This document shows, one piece after another, positions 6,335 through 14,607 of a DNA stretch of 24,901 nucleotides. Location: assembly GCA_003158495.1 (NCBI GenBank), contig PMJT01000194.1, positions 519-25,419 of the forward strand, in the 5' to 3' direction. This DNA comes from Chloroflexota bacterium (GTDB lineage: Bacteria; Chloroflexota; Limnocylindria; Limnocylindrales; CSP1-4). The notes under the pieces are model-generated. The model was not told where the DNA came from, made no database searches, and saw nothing but the letters and a program-made list of their open reading frames with translations. A program made the position numbers and the translations under genes. Every line of letters starts with the position of its first letter. Position 1 is the first letter of the stretch.

Positions 6335-8523
6335 CACGGGGCCGCCTCCTCCATCTCGAGCCAGGCCTCCTCGGCCACGGCGAGGGCTTCGTTCACGGCG
6401 GCGAGGTCGCCGCTGACCCGGCGCAACTCCACGAAGTTGCCGTGGACACTCGGGTCCTGGAGTGCCGACTCTAGCAGGCCTTTACGCTCGGTGAGGCGGG
6501 CGAGTTCCTCGTCGAGCTGGGCGCGGCGACGACGGTAGGCATCCTTCGACAGCTTCTCGAGCTGGCGGTTCGGCGCCGGGGCGGGCAATCCCGCCCGAGT
6601 GGCCCCGTTGCCCGACGTTGCCTTGCCACCCGGCTTCGAATGAGTCGAAATGGCGGACGAACGCGCCCCGGCCGTGGAACTCGGGGTCCCGACCGCGGAG
6701 GCCGGCCTACGAACGCCGGGCGCGGCGCTCCGGCCGCCGTGAAGCCGTACCGCCTCCCGTTCTGCGGCAGCTTTCGCCGTCCAACCGTCGGCGACCGCCG
6801 CCCGCCAGGCGCGATATCCGCCGTCGAACGGGACGGCCAGGCCGTCGTCGACGACCCAGAGTGCGTTGCAGACCTTCTCGAGAAGTCGCCGGTCGTGGCT
6901 AACGATCAGGAGTGTCGCGTCAGTGCCGGCCATGAACGCCTCGAGCGCCTCGCGGGCCGGGATGTCGAGGTGGTTCGTCGGTTCGTCGAGCAGCAGCAGG
7001 TTCGAGGGCAAGAGGAAGAGCAGGGCCAGCTCGAGACGAGAGCGCTCGCCGCCGGAGAGGGCCGTGATCTCCTTGAAGACATCGTCGCCGCGGAAGAGGA
7101 ACCTGGCCAGGTGGCCGCGCGCCGCCGCCGGCGTTAGTGGCATCTCGTCCAGCAGCGCGTCGAGAACCGTGGCTCCGGGGATCGGCAGGTCGCGCAGCTG
7201 GGCGAGATAGCTGAGCTGGACGTTGCGGCCCAGGTCCAGCATGCCGTCGATTGGCTGCAGTTCGCCGGCGATCGTGCGCAGGAGAGTGGTCTTGCCGGCG
7301 CCGTTCGGGCCGACGATGCCGACGCGATCGCCCCGCCGGAGTTCGAGCCATGGAACCCTGGCAACCGGGGTCACGGTGGGAGCGACCGGCCCGGCCGGCA
7401 CCGTTGCGGCCGGCACCGTTGCCTCGGGCGGCGTTGCCCCGGCCGATGACGTCGCGCCGTCCGGCGCCGTGGGCGCCGCCCAGGCCCGACCGGTTGCCCC
7501 GGCCGCATCCATCGACCGGTAGCCGACGACGAGCCCCTCGGCCCGGATAACCGACTCGTATGACCTCGCTGCCTGGCCGCCGGCGAGGGCTTCCGTCGGG
7601 AGGCGCAGCTTCGCATCAGAGCGGCGTTTCTCGAGCGGTTGCAGAGCCTCGAGTCGCGCTTCGTGTTCGTGCATCTTGGCGAACTTGCGCTGGTGGCGGT
7701 AGAGCTGGACAAGTTCCTGTTCGCGGGATATCGCGCCGGCCCGGGACTCGGCCTCCTCCGCGGCGCGAATGTCGCGCTCCTCGCGCTGGCGGGCGTATGA
7801 GGCGTAATCGCCGCGGAACGGCGTGAGGCGTCGATCTCGCAACTCCCAGACGCGCGCCACGGTCGCATCGAGGAAGGTGCGGTCGTGCGACGCCACGAGC
7901 AGACTGCCGTGGCGTCGGCTGAGGTGCTCCTCGAGCCATTCCAGGGCCCCCAGGTCCAGGTGGTTCGTGGGCTCGTCGAGGAGCAGCAGCTCCGGGTCCG
8001 ATAGCAGCAGCCGGGCCAGCGCGGCCCGGGTCTGCTCTCCGCCGGAGAGATTCGTCGGCGGCCGATCCCAATCGGAACGCTCGAAGCCGAGACCGGAGAG
8101 GGCGGCCTCAACGCGCTGGTCGAGCGAGTAGCCGTCCTTGACGGCGAATTCGTGCTGGAGGTTTTCGTACTCCGGCTCGGTCACGCGGCCTTCGTGCTCA
8201 AGGCCGCGCAGGCGGCGCTCCAGTTCCTCGAGCCGCTTCGCGCCGGATCGCACAGCCAGCCGGAGACTTGCCGACTCGATGAAGGCGGCGTCGACGTGGG
8301 CCTCCTGCGAGAGCATGGCAAGTGCCAGGCCGCGCTTGCGATGGACGACACCACCGTCCGGCTCGTCGATCCCGGAAATGAGCTTGAGCAGGGTCGTCTT
8401 GCCGGCACCGTTCGGGCCGACAAGGCCGATCCGGTCGCCGGCGGCGATCGAGGCATCGACGTGGTCGAGGATGACGAAGTCGCCGACCTCGCGGTGGACG
8501 CCTTCGAGACGGACGATCGACAT
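6334..8523 (-). CDS. ABC-F family ATPase (ribosome-associated type, no membrane domain)
   Basis: This 729-residue protein has two ABC cassettes on one chain and no transmembrane segment, the ABC-F layout. Cassette 1: Walker A GPNGAGKT at 36-43, signature LSGGEQ near 159, Walker B plus NHLD at 179-190. Cassette 2: Walker A at 405-412, signature LSGGER near 489, Walker B LLLLDEPTNHLD at 509-520. The charged helical interdomain linker (about 243-305) is the P-site tRNA interaction motif of the family. A low-complexity Ala/Pro/Thr insert (about 338-388) sits just before the second cassette, and the C-terminus is a coiled coil (about 645-725). ABC-F proteins act on ribosomes in translation or antibiotic protection; which applies here cannot be told. 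Start ATG 8523 overlaps the mutM stop (TGATG). The open frame continues upstream through mutM, but that extension is non-coding. Confidence 0.92.
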   Translation of the reverse strand: MSIVRLEGVHREVGDFVILDHVDASIAAGDRIGLVGPNGAGKTTLLKLISGIDEPDGGVVHRKRGLALAMLSQEAHVDAAFIESASLRLAVRSGAKRLEELERRLRGLEHEGRVTEPEYENLQHEFAVKDGYSLDQRVEAALSGLGFERSDWDRPPTNLSGGEQTRAALARLLLSDPELLLLDEPTNHLDLGALEWLEEHLSRRHGSLLVASHDRTFLDATVARVWELRDRRLTPFRGDYASYARQREERDIRAAEEAESRAGAISREQELVQLYRHQRKFAKMHEHEARLEALQPLEKRRSDAKLRLPTEALAGGQAARSYESVIRAEGLVVGYRSMDAAGATGRAWAAPTAPDGATSSAGATPPEATVPAATVPAGPVAPTVTPVARVPWLELRRGDRVGIVGPNGAGKTTLLRTIAGELQPIDGMLDLGRNVQLSYLAQLRDLPIPGATVLDALLDEMPLTPAAARGHLARFLFRGDDVFKEITALSGGERSRLELALLFLLPSNLLLLDEPTNHLDIPAREALEAFMAGTDATLLIVSHDRRLLEKVCNALWVVDDGLAVPFDGGYRAWRAAVADGWTAKAAAEREAVRLHGGRSAAPGVRRPASAVGTPSSTAGARSSAISTHSKPGGKATSGNGATRAGLPAPAPNRQLEKLSKDAYRRRRAQLDEELARLTERKGLLESALQDPSVHGNFVELRRVSGDLAAVNEALAVAEEAWLEMEEAAP

Positions 8524-9692
8524 CAGGCCGACCCTCCGGCCCGGGCCGCGGCGCGCCTGGTCGCGGCGGCCTTGCGGGTCGCGGCCACTCGGCGCGCTCG
8601 CTCGGCGGCCTTCTCGGCGGCCAGCGCTTCTTCCGCCGGGGACCGGCCGAGAACGCAATCTCCGGGAAGTTCGTTCCAGCGGGGGCCGCGCCTCGTGGCT
8701 GTGGCGGTGGCTTTGGCGGCTCCGGCGCCCTGGCCGGCGGAGGCGTCTCCGCCCCGATCCGAGGCGATCTCGCGCCGGGTACCCGGCAGCCTCTGACACC
8801 AGGCGCAGAAGTGCGTCGAGCGCCCGCCAACGACCATCCGCCGGATCGGCCGGCCGCAGCGGTTGCACGGCTCGCCGGCTCGCTGGTAGACGTCGAGGTG
8901 CTCCTGCATCGAACCGTCGCCTTCCGGGGCGGTGTAGTCGTCGACGGAGCTACCGCGCCGTTCGACGGCCTCGGCCAGGACATCGCGCAGAGCCGTGTAG
9001 AGTCGCCGCGCCTCTTCGGGCCGGACGGTGTGGGCGTCGCGGAGCGGGTGGAGCCGCGCCCGCCAGAGAGCCTCATCGGCGTAGATGTTGCCCACGCCCG
9101 CTACGAAATCCTGGTTGAGTAGCAGCGTCTTGAGTCGTCCCCGGCGTCGGGACAGCAGTGCCACGAAATGCGCGGCGGTGAACTCGTCGGCGAGCGGCTC
9201 GGGACCGGCCGCAAGTACGCCGGCCGCCTCGCCATCGACCGGCAGCCCCGTGGCCGGGTCGCGCCGGTAAAGCCCTATCCGCCCGAACTTGCGCATGTCG
9301 CGAAACCTGAGCTCACGACCGTCCGACAGCTCCAGGACTAGATGAACATGGCGATCCTGCGGCGTCCCGGCCGGAACCACGAAGAGCTGCCCGGTCATCT
9401 TGAGGTGGACGGTCAGGACCGCCGGCCCGGCCGCCGAGGCGCCGACCGCGACGGCGGCGCCGGGCTCGCGTTCGGGCGCGGCCCCGCCCTTCGGTCCAAC
9501 CCAGATCAGAAGCTGTTTGCCGCGCCGGCCCACGCCCTCGATCTCACGCCCCGATACCGCCGCAGCGAACTCCTCCGGGTCGTGGCTTCGAAGCGTCCGG
9601 GGCCAGTTCGAGCGAGCGCCGGCGACGCGCGAGCCCGTCACCAGGCCCCGCAGGTCGCGGGCAATAGTTTCGACTTCCGGCAACTCGGGCAT
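8523..9692 (-). CDS. mutM: Formamidopyrimidine-DNA glycosylase (Fpg/MutM) with a basic C-terminal extension
   Basis: MutM removes 8-oxoguanine and ring-opened purines and nicks the abasic site by beta,delta-elimination. The start is fixed at ATG 9692 because the N-terminal Pro2 is the catalytic nucleophile: MPELPEVET. Other key features are Glu3, Lys59 in GRRGKQLL, HLKMTGQL (96-103), LLNQDFVAGVGNIYADEALW with the helix-two-turn-helix (191-210) and the C-terminal zinc finger Cys276/Cys279/Cys296/Cys299. The 389 residues exceed the usual 270 or so: there is an Ala/Gly insert at about 68-90 and a Lys/Arg/Ala-rich tail after the zinc finger (about 305-389), perhaps extra DNA contact. First gene of an operon with the ABC-F and coaE genes. 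No clear ribosome binding site precedes the start. Confidence 0.95.
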   Translation of the reverse strand: MPELPEVETIARDLRGLVTGSRVAGARSNWPRTLRSHDPEEFAAAVSGREIEGVGRRGKQLLIWVGPKGGAAPEREPGAAVAVGASAAGPAVLTVHLKMTGQLFVVPAGTPQDRHVHLVLELSDGRELRFRDMRKFGRIGLYRRDPATGLPVDGEAAGVLAAGPEPLADEFTAAHFVALLSRRRGRLKTLLLNQDFVAGVGNIYADEALWRARLHPLRDAHTVRPEEARRLYTALRDVLAEAVERRGSSVDDYTAPEGDGSMQEHLDVYQRAGEPCNRCGRPIRRMVVGGRSTHFCAWCQRLPGTRREIASDRGGDASAGQGAGAAKATATATRRGPRWNELPGDCVLGRSPAEEALAAEKAAERARRVAATRKAAATRRAAARAGGSA

Positions 9693-9795
9693 GGCTAGAG
9701 GGTAACGGGGCCGCGCCCGCATTGCTGCGACCACTAATTGGCACGGAACGCGTACTTCCCTCCTCGTGGAATAGGCAGCCACCGAGCCCGGCCGC

Positions 9796-9801
9796 TACTA
9801 T
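9796..9801 (+). promoter_or_regulatory. Possible -10 element for the rraB-like gene
   Basis: TACTAT on the plus strand, 50 bases before the TTG start of the RraB-like gene, in the otherwise gene-free stretch 9693-9850 that must serve both it and divergent mutM. No convincing -35 hexamer is seen, so this is a weak call. Confidence 0.25.
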
Positions 9802-9850
9802 GATCGGACGGCGAGGCGCCGGAGATGCGCGCAGAACCACGGAGGATCAC

Positions 9851-10207
9851 TTGAGCTTCCTGAAACGAGCCTCGCGTGACAGGACCGCGACGGTCGACTA
9901 TGTCGCGAAGGCGATGGATCAACTCCGGCACGCCGGCGCCGATCCTACCGCCCCTCATCAGACGCGCCATTTCGTCTACGTCCCGGGCGTCAAGGCCGCG
10001 CAGCAACTCGCCCGTCGCCTCAAGACCCCGGATCGTCTCGTCGAGGTCGACACTTCCGCCCGAACCGGCTACTGGCTGGTAGTTGTCCGCCAGTCGATGG
10101 TGGTCACGCCCGAATCGATGGCTTCCCTGCGTACGGAGTTCGAGTCCGCGGCCGCACCGCTGGGCGGCGCATACGACCGCTGGCAGGTGGACCTCCAGGG
10201 TTCCTGA
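9851..10207 (+). CDS. RraB-like protein (ribonuclease E inhibitor B family)
   Basis: This 118-residue soluble protein matches the layout of the RraB family: an N-terminal helix, then RHFVYVPGVKAAQQLARRL, the strand YWLVVVRQSMVVTP, a helix and the closing GGAYDRWQVDL, close to the family's G-x-YDGW ending. In E. coli RraB binds RNase E and restrains RNA decay; in this organism only the fold is supported, and the partner is unknown. The start is TTG 9851, with a perfect GGAGG at 9841-9845, five bases before it. An in-frame start at 9722 would add 43 residues of unlikely sequence. It stands alone on the plus strand between mutM and the LysR gene, with which it converges. Confidence 0.72.
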   Translation: MSFLKRASRDRTATVDYVAKAMDQLRHAGADPTAPHQTRHFVYVPGVKAAQQLARRLKTPDRLVEVDTSARTGYWLVVVRQSMVVTPESMASLRTEFESAAAPLGGAYDRWQVDLQGS

Positions 10208-10282
10208 CGTCACCGGCGGCCACCGGCCGCCGGGAAGCGCCCCAGCGGCGCCTCGCCGATCCGCCCGGGCCGACGCCCAGTT

Positions 10283-11221
10283 CTACGCCAGCTTCGGCGC
10301 GACCTTCTGCTGTAACTCCAGGCAGACCTGCCTCGCCAGCTCCACGAACGCCACCTGGGCGGCGGAGCGGTACCGGTCGCGATGCCAGGCCAGGGTCAGG
10401 ACGCGCGGGGGCACCCCGGTCTGGATGACCGCACATTTCGGGTCCGCCTCGTCCACGGTCAGGCGGGGCACGAGCGCGACACCGATGCCCGCGACGACCA
10501 GCGCCTGGACGGTAGTGTTGTCGTCTGAGCGGAAGACCCACTCCGGGTTGCCGCCGTTGGCGCGAAGGTATTCCTCCGCACCAACCGTGCTTCGGCAATG
10601 CCGGAAACCGATAAGCGGCTGCTCGGATACCTCTCGCGCCGTCAGTGAGCGGTTCAGGCGGGCAAGCGGCGAAGCCGCCGGCACCACGAGCACGTAGGGG
10701 TCGCGGAACAGCTCAACCGACTCGAATGGCCCCTCCGACAACGGGTAAACGGCGAACGACAGGTCCAGGTCGCCGGACTCGACCAGGTTGAGCAGGCCGT
10801 CGTCCGAGTTGGTCTCCACGAGATGAACCTCGACCTCCGGCCAGAGCCCGGTGAAGATGCCCAGGGTGGCCGGTAGGACGCGGGCGCCGACGCTCTGGTA
10901 CGTCCCGACACTCAGTTTGCCCGAGGCCCCCTCCGAGTAGGCGCGCAGGTCCGCACGGGCCGCCCGCATCCGCGCAACGATCGCGTCGGCATGACGCAGC
11001 AGGAGGGCACCTGCCTCCGTGACCTCAACCGTTCGCCGGCCGCGGGATCTATCGAGGAGCCGGACCCCCAGGATCGACTCCAGTGCGGCGACGTGCTGGC
11101 TGACCGCCGACTGGGTGTAGTCGAGCGAGTCGGCCGCCTCATGGAACGACCCGGACGCGGCGACCGCCCGGAAACTCAGCAGGTGGCGGTATTCAAGCTC
11201 GGAGGAATGATCACTGTCCAT
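10283..11221 (-). CDS. LysR-type transcriptional regulator
   Basis: A 312-residue LTTR. Residues 10-70 hold the winged helix-turn-helix: RHLLSFRAVAASGSFHEAA, then YTQSAVSQHVAALE and the wing LLDRSRGRRTVEVTEAG. Residues 97-305 form the periplasmic-binding-protein-like effector domain, starting GKLSVGTYQSVGARVLP. The effector is unknown. ATG 11221 is preceded by AT-rich DNA without a Shine-Dalgarno site. It is divergent from a 37-residue membrane protein, and the 53 bases between them hold two palindromes, one matching the LTTR T-N11-A rule, so autoregulation and control of the small gene are likely. Confidence 0.92.
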   Translation of the reverse strand: MDSDHSSELEYRHLLSFRAVAASGSFHEAADSLDYTQSAVSQHVAALESILGVRLLDRSRGRRTVEVTEAGALLLRHADAIVARMRAARADLRAYSEGASGKLSVGTYQSVGARVLPATLGIFTGLWPEVEVHLVETNSDDGLLNLVESGDLDLSFAVYPLSEGPFESVELFRDPYVLVVPAASPLARLNRSLTAREVSEQPLIGFRHCRSTVGAEEYLRANGGNPEWVFRSDDNTTVQALVVAGIGVALVPRLTVDEADPKCAVIQTGVPPRVLTLAWHRDRYRSAAQVAFVELARQVCLELQQKVAPKLA

Positions 11222-11232
11222 AATTACTAATT
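11222..11232. promoter_or_regulatory. AT-rich palindrome at the LysR start, candidate operator
   Basis: AATTA-C-TAATT is a perfect 11-bp inverted repeat touching the ATG of the LysR gene. AT-rich palindromes stand out in this GC-rich DNA. It could be an autoregulatory site. Confidence 0.4.
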
Positions 11233-11243
11233 GAACAACATCG

Positions 11244-11260
11244 ACTTGCTCTAATCAAGT
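11244..11260. promoter_or_regulatory. LysR-type T-N11-A operator in the divergent promoter region
   Basis: ACTTG-CTCTAAT-CAAGT is a perfect 5-bp inverted repeat with a seven-base centre; T11246 and A11258 are separated by exactly eleven bases, the textbook LTTR operator pattern. It lies 22 bases upstream of the LysR ATG and 14 bases upstream of the small divergent gene. Confidence 0.6.
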
Positions 11261-11274
11261 GGCAAGGCTAAGTT

Positions 11275-11388
11275 ATGGACATGGAACTGATCACCTTCGC
11301 CCTGCTTCTCCTCTTCGTCGGTGCGCTGACTGTTTCGCTCGGCAGCGACTCGCGGCCGTCCGAGCAGGACCACCTGCGAAACCTGTAA
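11275..11388 (+). CDS. Small single-pass membrane protein, 37 residues
   Basis: The reading frame ATG 11275 to TAA 11388 encodes one transmembrane helix (ITFALLLLFVGALTVSL, residues 6-22) followed by a short polar tail GSDSRPSEQDHLRNL. Third positions are strongly G/C, as in neighbouring genes, and an AAGG element lies seven bases before the start. Similar tiny proteins with one helix and a (F/W)GxDSR-type motif after it occur in actinobacteria and relatives, but I know no function. It is divergent from the LysR gene and immediately downstream of a T-N11-A operator, so it is a probable target of that regulator. It is too short for most gene finders. Confidence 0.65.
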   Translation: MDMELITFALLLLFVGALTVSLGSDSRPSEQDHLRNL

Positions 11389-11403
11389 CCGGACAACCTC
11401 ACT

Positions 11404-11439
11404 GTGCCGTGCAGGCCCCGAGCCTGAGTCGTTCGGCAC
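11404..11439. terminator. Two-tier hairpin between convergent genes, candidate terminator
   Basis: Outer arms GTGCCG (11404-11409) and CGGCAC (11434-11439) enclose inner arms CAGGC (11412-11416) and GCCTG (11422-11426). It lies in the 124-base gap where the small plus-strand gene and polA converge, so it could stop transcription from both sides. No T-run follows, hence moderate to low confidence. Confidence 0.35.
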
Positions 11440-11512
11440 CGGCGCACCCACTCCGCGCTGGCGTCTGACACTCGGCCGGGGCCTTGCCATGTCCGGAGCC
11501 TCGACCTCGGAC

Positions 11513-14509
11513 TTAGCCCGCGACCTCCGCCGGCGCCTCACCGAGCTCGGCCAGGACTTCGTCCTCGCGGGTGAGCGGCCGCATCGACTCCCAGTCGTCG
11601 CCGACCTTGATATCGACCGTCAGCGGGACGTCGAGCTTGATTGCCCCTTCCATCGTGGCCCGCAGGATCGGGACGACGGCATCCACCTCGCCCCGCGGCA
11701 CCTCGAGCACCAGCTCGTCATGGACCTGCAAGAGCATCCGAGCCTTGAGGCCGGCCGCGCGGAGCCGATCCGGGAGCTGGACCATGGCGATCTTGATGAT
11801 GTCGGCCGCGGTTCCCTGGATCGGCATGTTGATCGCCATCCGCTCGCCCGCGCCGCGAAGCGACGGGTTTGACATGCGCAGCTCCGGGATGAACCGCCGC
11901 CGCCCGAGCAGCGTCGAGACCCATCCCTGCTGCCGCGCCAATTCCTTGATGTGGAGCATGTAGTAGCTGATGCCGGAGTAGGTGGCGAAATAGTTGTCGA
12001 TGAAAGCTTTCGCCTCCGCGCGCGAGATCCCGGCACGCGATGACAGCCCGAAGTCGCTCATGCCGTAGGCGAGGCCGAAGTTGACCATCTTCGCCATCGA
12101 CCGCTCGTCGTGGGTGACGTCTTCCGGCGCCTTGTGGAGGACGCGGGCGGCGGTTTCGCGGTGGATGTCCGCTCCACGAGCAAAGGCGTCGCGCAAGTGT
12201 TCGTCACCCGAGACATGGGCCAGGATCCGCAGCTCGATCTGCGAATAGTCCGCGGCCACGAGCGTCACATCGGCCCCGCCCGCGACGAAGGCCCGGCGGA
12301 TACGCCGCCCCAGGTCCGAACGGATCGGGATGTTCTGTAGGTTCGGATCAGAGGAACTGAGCCGCCCGGTCGCGGCGACGGCCTGATGGAAGGTCGTGTG
12401 CAGCCGGCCGTCGCGGTCGGAGACGAGCAGCGGCAGCGCCTCGATATAGGTCGACCGCAGCTTCGAATAGAGCCGCCAGTCGAGCAGTTTGGCGATCATC
12501 GGGTGCGCGGGCTTGAGCTCTTCGAGGACGGACGCATCGGTCGAGTAGCCGGTCTTGGTTCGCTTGCCCTTCGGCAGGTTCAACTCGTAGAAGAGGATCT
12601 GTTCGAGCTGCTTGGGCGAGCCGAGGTTGAAGTCGTGGCCCACGTCGAGGTAGATCTCCGACTCCAGGCGGGCCATCTCGCGCCCGAACTCGACGTCGAG
12701 CAGACCGAGCGCGTCGCGGTCGATTGCGACGCCGGCAGCTTCCATCTCGGCCAGCACGGGGATCAGCGGCATCTCGACCTCGCGGAAGAGGCGGTCGAGG
12801 CCGGATTCGGCAAGCGCCTTCTCGAGCGGCTCGCGGGCCGCGAGGGCGGCCAGCGCGTCGAGGCCGACTCGCACAGCGGCGGGAACATCGCCGGCGGGGG
12901 GCAGCGTTACCTCGAGCCGTTCGTGGGCGACGTCGGCGATCGTCTGGGACCGGAGCGAGGCATTGAGCAGGTATGCCGCAATCTGGGTGTCGAAGGCCAC
13001 TGGAAGTGGTTGAGTCGCGCCGCCGGCGATGTTCGCGACCGCAATCGGCTTGGTCTCGTGGCCGACGACCCCGACGCCGGACTGCAGCAGCAGGTTTCCC
13101 AGCCACCCGACGGCATCGTGGCTCTCGGCGACCAGCACGCGGCCGTCGCCGCCCGCCAGTGCGAGAGCCTGCGGCATGCCACGCATCGGTCGCGGGTCGT
13201 CCATGAGCAACGCGGCCCCGACCTCGTTCTGGCCGGCCAGCCATGCGGTCGCGTCCGCGGCATTGTCTTCGGTGGCTTCGAACCGTTCCAGGAGCGCGGG
13301 ATCGGCGACGGCCGCGCGCAGGGCCGCGACCAGGTCCGCTGGACCCGCTGCCTCGCCCGCGACCCTGGGACGCGCGGAGGAAAGCGGCGTTCCAGCGACA
13401 GGCTCGACAAGCCCGGTCGATCCGAAGTCCATCGACAGCTGCAACCCCTCGCCGTCTCCGACCAGGGAGCGGCCGTCGCGGCCGTCGCGCCGCGTGCGCC
13501 CCGTGGCCCCGGCCGCGCTCGCGCCCGGGCTCGAGGCGCCCCCTGCCCCTCCGGCAACGGCCCCCGGAGCGCCCGCGACCCGCGCCGCCGGCACTGAGCC
13601 CGCGACGGAGTGGAGCGCCTCGGCCGCGTCGACCGCGGACTCGCCCGTCAGCGGCGGCAGCCGATCGATCAGAGTCCGGAACTCGAATTCGCGGAAGAGC
13701 CGAACAACCTCGGCCCGGTCGTAGTCGGAGAGCCGAGCCGCCTCCAGGTCAAGCGAAATCGGCAGGTCGCAGACGATTCGCGACAGTTCGCGGCTCATGA
13801 AGACCTGCTCGCGGGCCTCGACCAGCTTTTCGCGGAGCTTGTCCGGCTTCACTTCGTCGAGCCGGCCATAGATGCCCTCCAGCGACCCGAACTGGCCGAC
13901 CAGCTTGGCAGCGGTCTTCTCCCCCACTCCGGGGATGCCGGGGATGTTGTCTGTCGGATCGCCCTTGAGGGCCTTGTAGTCGATCATCTGGTCCGGCCGC
14001 AGTTCGAACCGCTCCCAGATCCGTGCCGGGTCGTAGTAGACCGTCGCGTCGACGCCCTGGCGTGTAGTCATGAGCCGCGTGTGCTCGGTCACGATCTGGA
14101 GCATGTCCAGGTCGCCGGTGACGACGGTCGTATCGACGCCGCGCTTGTCCAGGTCCCGCGTGATCGTGCCTATGACGTCATCGGCTTCGTACCCGGCCAT
14201 CTCGTAGACGGGGATGCGCAGTGCGGCAACGACTTCGCGAACCTTCGGGAACTGCGACCGCAGGTCGTCCGGCATGGCTGTACGCGTCGCCTTGTACCCC
14301 GCGAACTGCTCGTGGCGAAACGTTGGCCCGGGCAGATCGAAGCAGGCCGCGACGTATTCCGGCTGGAGATCCTGGATGCCGCGCAGGAGAATACTGCAGA
14401 ACCCGAAGACGGCGTTGACGAGCTCGCCCTTGCTCGTGGTCAGGGGCGGCAGGGCGTGGTAGCCACGGTAGATGAGGCCGTTGCTGTCGAGCAGCATCAG
14501 ACGGGTCAT
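11513..14509 (-). CDS. polA: DNA polymerase I
   Basis: This 998-residue enzyme fills gaps and removes RNA primers in replication and repair. The 5'-nuclease domain (1-290) includes LLDSNGLIYRGYHAL, GYEADDVIGT (107-115), TGDLDMLQ (131-138) and the helix-hairpin-helix GIPGVGEKTA. A Gly/Ala-rich linker follows (about 290-385). The 3'-5' exonuclease-like domain (about 390-560) lacks the DxE and D/K metal-binding residues, so proofreading is probably lost, as in Taq. The polymerase domain shows motif A DYSQIELR (754-761), motif B R803-K807-F811 in ERSMAKMVNFGLAYG and motif C VHDELVLEV (929-937). ATG 14509 has GAGG six bases upstream. A weak -10-like TAAACT lies at 14555-14560. The length is above the usual 830-930 because of the linker. 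It is downstream of the sigma/anti-sigma pair. Confidence 0.97.
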   Translation of the reverse strand: MTRLMLLDSNGLIYRGYHALPPLTTSKGELVNAVFGFCSILLRGIQDLQPEYVAACFDLPGPTFRHEQFAGYKATRTAMPDDLRSQFPKVREVVAALRIPVYEMAGYEADDVIGTITRDLDKRGVDTTVVTGDLDMLQIVTEHTRLMTTRQGVDATVYYDPARIWERFELRPDQMIDYKALKGDPTDNIPGIPGVGEKTAAKLVGQFGSLEGIYGRLDEVKPDKLREKLVEAREQVFMSRELSRIVCDLPISLDLEAARLSDYDRAEVVRLFREFEFRTLIDRLPPLTGESAVDAAEALHSVAGSVPAARVAGAPGAVAGGAGGASSPGASAAGATGRTRRDGRDGRSLVGDGEGLQLSMDFGSTGLVEPVAGTPLSSARPRVAGEAAGPADLVAALRAAVADPALLERFEATEDNAADATAWLAGQNEVGAALLMDDPRPMRGMPQALALAGGDGRVLVAESHDAVGWLGNLLLQSGVGVVGHETKPIAVANIAGGATQPLPVAFDTQIAAYLLNASLRSQTIADVAHERLEVTLPPAGDVPAAVRVGLDALAALAAREPLEKALAESGLDRLFREVEMPLIPVLAEMEAAGVAIDRDALGLLDVEFGREMARLESEIYLDVGHDFNLGSPKQLEQILFYELNLPKGKRTKTGYSTDASVLEELKPAHPMIAKLLDWRLYSKLRSTYIEALPLLVSDRDGRLHTTFHQAVAATGRLSSSDPNLQNIPIRSDLGRRIRRAFVAGGADVTLVAADYSQIELRILAHVSGDEHLRDAFARGADIHRETAARVLHKAPEDVTHDERSMAKMVNFGLAYGMSDFGLSSRAGISRAEAKAFIDNYFATYSGISYYMLHIKELARQQGWVSTLLGRRRFIPELRMSNPSLRGAGERMAINMPIQGTAADIIKIAMVQLPDRLRAAGLKARMLLQVHDELVLEVPRGEVDAVVPILRATMEGAIKLDVPLTVDIKVGDDWESMRPLTREDEVLAELGEAPAEVAG

Positions 14510-14607
14510 TGGGGCCTCGAAGTCGCGGCCGGCGGCGCAGGGGCCGGCTCGTAGAGTTTACCCGCGCCGCGGTTTGCCCCGCGCCGGGCCGCGACGCTCT
14601 GAGCCCG

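Noticed and set aside
8524..8868. N-terminal extension of the ABC-F open frame by 115 residues
   Set aside because: It is arginine/proline-rich shadow sequence of mutM; the ATG at 8523 with a TGATG overlap starts a normal ABC-F N-terminus.
12386..13597. 403-codon open frame on the plus strand
   Set aside because: It is antisense to polA, whose motifs are unambiguous.
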